Shown piece after piece: positions 59,267 to 64,000 of a DNA stretch of 64,000 nucleotides. Below the pieces are notes generated by a model. The model was given only the letters and a program-made list of their open reading frames with translations. It was not told where the DNA came from and searched no databases. Both the position numbers and the translations under genes were made by a program. Positions within the stretch are counted from its first letter, which is position 1. Every line of letters begins with the position of its first letter. Origin of the DNA: Ectopseudomonas alcaliphila (GTDB lineage Bacteria > Pseudomonadota > Gammaproteobacteria > Pseudomonadales > Pseudomonadaceae); NCBI RefSeq assembly GCF_900101755.1, contig NZ_FNAE01000005.1, forward strand, positions 1 through 64,000, written 5' to 3'.

Positions 59267-61114
59267 ATGTCCGTAAAAGCGCAGCAGCAATCTCGTATCA
59301 AAGAGTTGATCACCCTGGGTCGTGAGCAGAAGTATCTGACTTACGCAGAGGTCAACGACCACTTGCCTGAGGACATTTCAGATCCTGAGCAGGTGGAAGA
59401 CATCATCCGCATGATCAATGACATGGGGATCCCGGTACACGAGAGTGCTCCGGATGCAGACGCCCTGATGCTGGCCGATGCCGACACCGACGAGGCCGCC
59501 GCCGAAGAAGCCGCTGCCGCCCTCGCCGCCGTCGAGACCGATATCGGCCGCACCACTGACCCGGTGCGCATGTACATGCGCGAAATGGGTACCGTGGAAC
59601 TGCTGACCCGCGAAGGCGAGATCGAAATCGCCAAACGCATCGAGGAAGGCATCCGCGAAGTCATGAGCGCCATCGCTCACTTCCCCGGCACTGTCGACGG
59701 CATCCTCGCCGAGTACACCCGCGTCACCACCGAGGGCGGCCGTCTGGCTGAGGTTCTCAGTGGCTATATCGACCCGGATGACGGCAGCGTGCCTGACGAA
59801 GCCGCCGCCCCCGTTCCCGTCAAGGAAGGCGCCGCCGCTGAAGAAAGCGACGACGAAGAAGAAGACGAGAGCGGCGACGACGAGGAAGAAGAAGGCGATG
59901 GCGGCCCGGACCCGGAAGAAGCGGCTCGCCGTTTCAACGCCGTGGCCGAGCAGCAGGACAAAGTCCTGAAGGCGCTGAAGAAGCATGGTCGCGGCAGCAA
60001 GCAGGCCATCGAAGAGCTGGCCACCCTGGCCGAGCTGTTCATGCCGATCAAGCTGGTGCCCAAGCAGTACGACGCCCTGGTCACCCAGGTGCGCGGCGCC
60101 CTCGACCGTCTGCGTGCGCAAGAGCGCGCCATCATGCAGCTGTGCGTACGTGATGCGCGCATGCCGCGTGCCGACTTCCTGCGCCTGTTCCCGGGCAACG
60201 AAATCGACATGGACTGGGCCGCCGACCTGGCCAAGGGCAAGGCCAAGTACGCCGAAGCCCTGGGCAACCTGCAGGCCGACATCCAGCGCTGCCAGCAGAA
60301 GCTGGCCGACCTGGAAGCCGAGTGCAGCCTGAGCCTGGCCGAGATCAAGGACATCAACCGCCGCATGTCCATCGGTGAAGCGAAAGCTCGCCGCGCCAAG
60401 AAGGAAATGGTCGAGGCGAACCTGCGTCTGGTGATCTCCATCGCCAAGAAGTACACCAACCGCGGCCTGCAGTTCCTCGACCTGATCCAGGAAGGCAACA
60501 TCGGCCTGATGAAGGCGGTGGACAAGTTCGAATACCGTCGCGGCTACAAGTTCTCGACCTACGCCACCTGGTGGATTCGCCAGGCGATCACCCGCTCGAT
60601 CGCCGACCAGGCGCGCACCATCCGTATTCCGGTGCACATGATCGAGACCATCAACAAGCTCAACCGCATCTCCCGTCAGATGCTTCAGGAAATGGGTCGC
60701 GAGCCCACTCCGGAAGAGCTGGGTGAGCGCATGGAAATGCCCGAGGACAAGATCCGCAAGGTATTGAAGATCGCCAAAGAGCCGATCTCCATGGAAACCC
60801 CGATTGGCGACGACGAAGATTCGCACCTGGGCGACTTCATCGAGGACAGCACCATGCAGTCCCCGATCGACGTAGCCACCGTCGAAAGCCTCAAGGAAGC
60901 CACTCGCGAAGTCCTGGCCGGCCTCACTGCCCGTGAAGCCAAGGTCCTGCGCATGCGCTTCGGTATCGACATGAACACCGACCACACCCTCGAGGAAGTG
61001 GGCAAGCAGTTCGATGTCACCCGTGAGCGTATCCGTCAGATCGAAGCCAAGGCGCTGCGCAAGCTGCGCCACCCGACGCGAAGCGAGCATCTGCGCTCCT
61101 TCCTCGACGAGTGA
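59267..61114 (+). CDS. rpoD: RNA polymerase primary sigma factor (sigma-70)
   Basis: Housekeeping sigma factor of 615 residues. Region 1.1 at the N-terminus, an acidic non-conserved stretch (about 185-225, nearly all D/E), region 2 with [20 protein letters not shown] and [15 protein letters not shown], region 3, and region 4.2 helix-turn-helix [20 protein letters not shown]. Last gene of rpsU-dnaG-rpoD. Confidence 0.98.
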   Translation: MSVKAQQQSRIKELITLGREQKYLTYAEVNDHLPEDISDPEQVEDIIRMINDMGIPVHESAPDADALMLADADTDEAAAEEAAAALAAVETDIGRTTDPVRMYMREMGTVELLTREGEIEIAKRIEEGIREVMSAIAHFPGTVDGILAEYTRVTTEGGRLAEVLSGYIDPDDGSVPDEAAAPVPVKEGAAAEESDDEEEDESGDDEEEEGDGGPDPEEAARRFNAVAEQQDKVLKALKKHGRGSKQAIEELATLAELFMPIKLVPKQYDALVTQVRGALDRLRAQERAIMQLCVRDARMPRADFLRLFPGNEIDMDWAADLAKGKAKYAEALGNLQADIQRCQQKLADLEAECSLSLAEIKDINRRMSIGEAKARRAKKEMVEANLRLVISIAKKYTNRGLQFLDLIQEGNIGLMKAVDKFEYRRGYKFSTYATWWIRQAITRSIADQARTIRIPVHMIETINKLNRISRQMLQEMGREPTPEELGERMEMPEDKIRKVLKIAKEPISMETPIGDDEDSHLGDFIEDSTMQSPIDVATVESLKEATREVLAGLTAREAKVLRMRFGIDMNTDHTLEEVGKQFDVTRERIRQIEAKALRKLRHPTRSEHLRSFLDE

Positions 61115-61120
61115 TACCAG

Positions 61121-61148
61121 AACCCCCGGCCCAGGCCGGGGGTTTTGC
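61121..61148 (+). terminator. Intrinsic terminator of rpoD
   Basis: AACCCCCGGCC (61121-61131) pairs with GGCCGGGGGTT (61134-61144); the apex closes as a short loop, and TTTTGCTTT follows. Strong GC stem and T run directly after the rpoD stop. Confidence 0.9.
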
Positions 61149-61269
61149 TTTCCGGGCCGCGCGCCCGGCAACTCGCCAGCCCAAGGCAGTGCAGACACTG
61201 CAATCAAACTGCCATCCCGGCAACGGCCGGTCTACACTGCGACGATATTGATCTCGAAACGAGGCCGTT

Positions 61270-64000
61270 ATGCCCCGCTTGCCGGCCATTGTGCTGTTGT
61301 GCCTGGCGTACTGGATGACCCCGGCCCTAGCTCTGACACTCAACGAGGACGAGCGCACCTGGCTGGCGGCCCACCCCGAGCTACGCCTGGGTATCGATGC
61401 ATCTTGGCCACCCTTCGAATTTCGTGACGACCAGGGCAACTACCACGGCCTGACCGCCGACTACGTGCGCCTGATCGAGAGGCGCCTCGGCGTGAAGTTG
61501 CAGCCCGTCGAGGCCAGCAACTGGAGCGCGATCCTGGAACAGGCACGCATGGGCCAGGTCGACCTGCTTCCCGGCGTGATGTCGACGCCCGAACGCCAGG
61601 AATACCTGACCTTCACCCGCCCCTACCTGGACTTCCCCATCGTCATCCTTGCTCGCAACGGCGGGCCGCAACCGAGAAAGCTCAATGAGCTGTACGGTTT
61701 GAAGATTGCCGTGGTGGCTGACTACGCGCCGCACGAGCTGCTGCGCCAGCAACACCCCGACCTCAACCTGCTGCCGCTGCGCAATGTCGCCGCCGCCCTG
61801 CAGGCGTTGGCGACCAACCAGGCAGACGCCATGGTCGGCGACCTCGCCTCCAGCGTCTGGAGCCTGCGCCAACTCAAGCTCGACGGCCTCTACATAAGCG
61901 GCGAAACGCCCTACCGCTATCAGCTGGCCATGGCCGCCCCGCGTGGCCAGACCCAATTGGTCGGCATCCTCGACAAACTCTTCGCCGAGCTCAGCAGCGA
62001 AGAAATCGCCGCCCTGCAGAAACCCTGGGTCGGCAGCGTGCTGGACAAACGCAACGTCTGGTACACGACCCTGCTCTACGGCCTGCCTGCCGTGCTTGGC
62101 CTGCTGGCGGTCATCGCCATCATCCTGCGCATCAACCGCCGCCTGAAACGCGAAATGCGCAACCGCGAAGCGCTGGAGCAGGAACTGCGCAGCAGCGAAA
62201 AACACTTTCGCGACATGGTCGAAAGCCTCTCCGCTATCACCTGGGAAACCGAAGCCAGCGGGCTCACCTACACCTACGTCTCGCCCCACGCGGAAAAGCT
62301 GCTGGGCTACCCGCTGCACGAATGGCTGGAGCCCGGTTTCTGGCAACGCCACCTGCACCCGGACGATCACCAGCGCACCCTGCGCACCTGCCTGGAGCAA
62401 TGCGCGGCCGGCAACGACCACGCGCTGGAATATCGCCTGCTCGCCGCCGACGGGCGCACGGTGTGGGTACGCGATATCGTCACCCTGCTGCAGCGCGACG
62501 ACCGCCAGGTGATTCGCGGCCTGATGGTCGACATCACCGACACCAAACAGACCGAGCAGGCGCTGCGCCTGTCCGAACAGAAGTTCGCCTCGGTGTTCCA
62601 GCAGTGCCCTGACATCCTGGTCATCGCCCGCCGCGCCGACGGTGTGCTGCTGGAGGTCAACGCCGCGTTCACCGAACAAACCGGCATCAGCCTCGAACAG
62701 GCCATCGGCAAGACCGCCACCGAACTGGATATCTGGGGCGTTCCGGGGATCGGCCCGAATCTGCTGTTGCGCCTGCAGGACGAAAGCCTGCGCAATCTGG
62801 AGATGCCCTTCCGCCGCGCCGACGGCAGCCTGTTCACGGGGCTGATCTCGGCCGGCTCCTTCCAGCTCGACAGCATTCCCGCACTGGTGGTGGTGGTGCG
62901 AGACATCAGCCAGCTCAAGGCCACCCAGCAGCAACTGCAGATATCCGAGGAGAAGTTCGCCAAGGCCTTCCACGCCTCGCCCGATGGGCTGTTGATCACC
63001 CGTCTGCGCGACGGCCTGCTGGTGGAGGCCAACGACGGCTTCAGTCGCATCACCGGCTACAGCCTCAACGAGATTGCCGAACAAAGCACCCTCAGCCTGG
63101 GCATCTGGGCCGACCCGAAGGATCGCGAACGCCTGGTGCAACGCATTCGCGAGCAAGGCAGCGTGCGCGACCTGATCGCCCCGGTGCGCACCAAGAGCGG
63201 CCATCTGCGCCTCTGCGAACTCTCCGCGCAGCCGCTGCCCATCGGCGGCGACGAATGCCTGCTGACCATCGCCCGCGACATCACCGAACGCCAGCAGATG
63301 CAGGAAGAGCTGCAGCAGGCCGCCACCGTCTTCGAAAGCACCGCCGAAGGCGTGCTGATCACCGACCTCGAACAGCGCATCACCGCGGTCAACCGCGCCT
63401 TTACCCAGATCACCGGTTACAGCGAAGCCGAAGCGCTTGGCCAGCGCCCCAACCTGCTCTCCTCCGGCCAGCACGACAACGCCTTCTACGCCGCCATGTG
63501 GCACAGCCTGGCGGCCAACGGCCACTGGCAGGGGGAAATCTGGAATCGGCGCAAGAACGGCGAGCTGTACCCCGAGTGGCTGACCATCAGCGCCGTGCGC
63601 AACAGCGATAACCAGATCACCCACTTCGTCGGCGTGTTCGCCGATATCTCCAGCCTCAAGCATGCCCAGGCGCGCCTCGACCACCAGGCCCACCACGACC
63701 CGTTGACCGGCCTGCCCAACCGCCTGCTGTTCGAAAACCGCCTGCGCAGCGCCCTGGATGGCTCACGCGCCGACGACAAGCTAGGCGCCGTGCTGTTTCT
63801 CGACCTCGACCGTTTCAAGCAGATCAACGACAGCCTCGGCCACCCGGTCGGCGACCAGTTGCTCAAGGCCATCGCCGCGCGCCTGAAACTGCAGCTGCGC
63901 GATGTCGACACCGTGGCCCGTCTCGGCGGCGACGAATTCATCATCCTGCTGCCCGGCCTGCACCAGCCGGAGGACGCCGAGCAGGTCGCGCAGAAATTGC
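61270..64000 (+). CDS. rmcA: RmcA-like sensor with SBP, PAS and GGDEF domains, cut by window end
   Basis: The first 910 codons are in view. Signal-like start, periplasmic SBP_bac_3 domain (about 25-255), membrane helix (263-287), about four PAS domains (300-800), and a GGDEF domain with GGDEF intact at 886-890. In PAO1 the gene beside rpoD (PA0575, RmcA) has the same order plus a C-terminal EAL phosphodiesterase and about 1245 residues, so roughly 330 codons probably lie beyond the window. RmcA links redox state to c-di-GMP and biofilm structure. The EAL part is inferred, not seen. ATG 61270 has CGAGG upstream. Confidence 0.85.
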   Translation, partial: MPRLPAIVLLCLAYWMTPALALTLNEDERTWLAAHPELRLGIDASWPPFEFRDDQGNYHGLTADYVRLIERRLGVKLQPVEASNWSAILEQARMGQVDLLPGVMSTPERQEYLTFTRPYLDFPIVILARNGGPQPRKLNELYGLKIAVVADYAPHELLRQQHPDLNLLPLRNVAAALQALATNQADAMVGDLASSVWSLRQLKLDGLYISGETPYRYQLAMAAPRGQTQLVGILDKLFAELSSEEIAALQKPWVGSVLDKRNVWYTTLLYGLPAVLGLLAVIAIILRINRRLKREMRNREALEQELRSSEKHFRDMVESLSAITWETEASGLTYTYVSPHAEKLLGYPLHEWLEPGFWQRHLHPDDHQRTLRTCLEQCAAGNDHALEYRLLAADGRTVWVRDIVTLLQRDDRQVIRGLMVDITDTKQTEQALRLSEQKFASVFQQCPDILVIARRADGVLLEVNAAFTEQTGISLEQAIGKTATELDIWGVPGIGPNLLLRLQDESLRNLEMPFRRADGSLFTGLISAGSFQLDSIPALVVVVRDISQLKATQQQLQISEEKFAKAFHASPDGLLITRLRDGLLVEANDGFSRITGYSLNEIAEQSTLSLGIWADPKDRERLVQRIREQGSVRDLIAPVRTKSGHLRLCELSAQPLPIGGDECLLTIARDITERQQMQEELQQAATVFESTAEGVLITDLEQRITAVNRAFTQITGYSEAEALGQRPNLLSSGQHDNAFYAAMWHSLAANGHWQGEIWNRRKNGELYPEWLTISAVRNSDNQITHFVGVFADISSLKHAQARLDHQAHHDPLTGLPNRLLFENRLRSALDGSRADDKLGAVLFLDLDRFKQINDSLGHPVGDQLLKAIAARLKLQLRDVDTVARLGGDEFIILLPGLHQPEDAEQVAQKL

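Noticed and set aside
61381..63696. 771-codon minus-strand open frame
   Set aside because: Antisense to the RmcA-like gene, whose domains are clear; no recognisable domain in the antisense product.

Overview
The window is chromosomal DNA of a Pseudomonas species. It is GC-rich and densely coding, every protein-coding gene seen is intact, and the gene order follows the P. aeruginosa PAO1 block from tyrS to rpoD and rmcA (roughly PA0668 down to PA0575, compared from memory). Marker genes such as vfr, amgK/murU, agtABCD/agtSR and rpsU-dnaG-rpoD support this. No tRNA, rRNA body, insertion sequence, transposase, integrase or CRISPR array was seen.

Layout. 1-342: three tandem sigma-70 promoters pointing out of the left edge, probably for an rRNA operon. 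343-7484: tyrS; a murein endopeptidase with anmK; and a minus-strand run argC, a coiled-coil membrane protein, bactofilin, erpA; then hemJ. 7495-15450: flavin oxidoreductase, Tat-like alanine-racemase-fold enzyme, DUF805 protein, SDR, AAA+ ATPase, secreted SUMF1-fold protein, coq7, OsmC. 15685-22026: vfr, a contiguous trpE-trpG-trpD-trpC operon with a readable leader peptide, gph and rpe. 22279-27956: an apparent insertion relative to PAO1, with a sigma-54 activator, an iron-type alcohol dehydrogenase, a permease and a GabD-type dehydrogenase. 28061-35941: the GABA/5-aminovalerate transporter agtABCD and its sensor pair agtSR. 36055-47339: a DUF3530 protein, a DjlA-like protein, murU-amgK, and the lptD-surA-pdxA-rsmA-apaG-apaH-glpE run. 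47624-52468: prkA-yeaH-spoVR. 52581-56637: cca, folK-folB, plsY, tsaD. 56841-61114: the rpsU-dnaG-rpoD macromolecular synthesis operon. 61270-64000: the first 910 codons of an RmcA-like c-di-GMP protein cut by the window edge.

How the genes work together. AnmK, AmgK and MurU are three steps of the Pseudomonas cell-wall recycling route to UDP-MurNAc. LptD and SurA serve outer-membrane assembly. Agt import of GABA lies next to genes that would oxidise succinic semialdehyde and interconvert it with 4-hydroxybutyrate; this C4 module, with its own sigma-54 promoter and activator, is the most likely little-described system here. Intergenic spaces carry several families of palindromic repeats, mostly at gene ends, and in one place they supply stop codons to both flanking genes.
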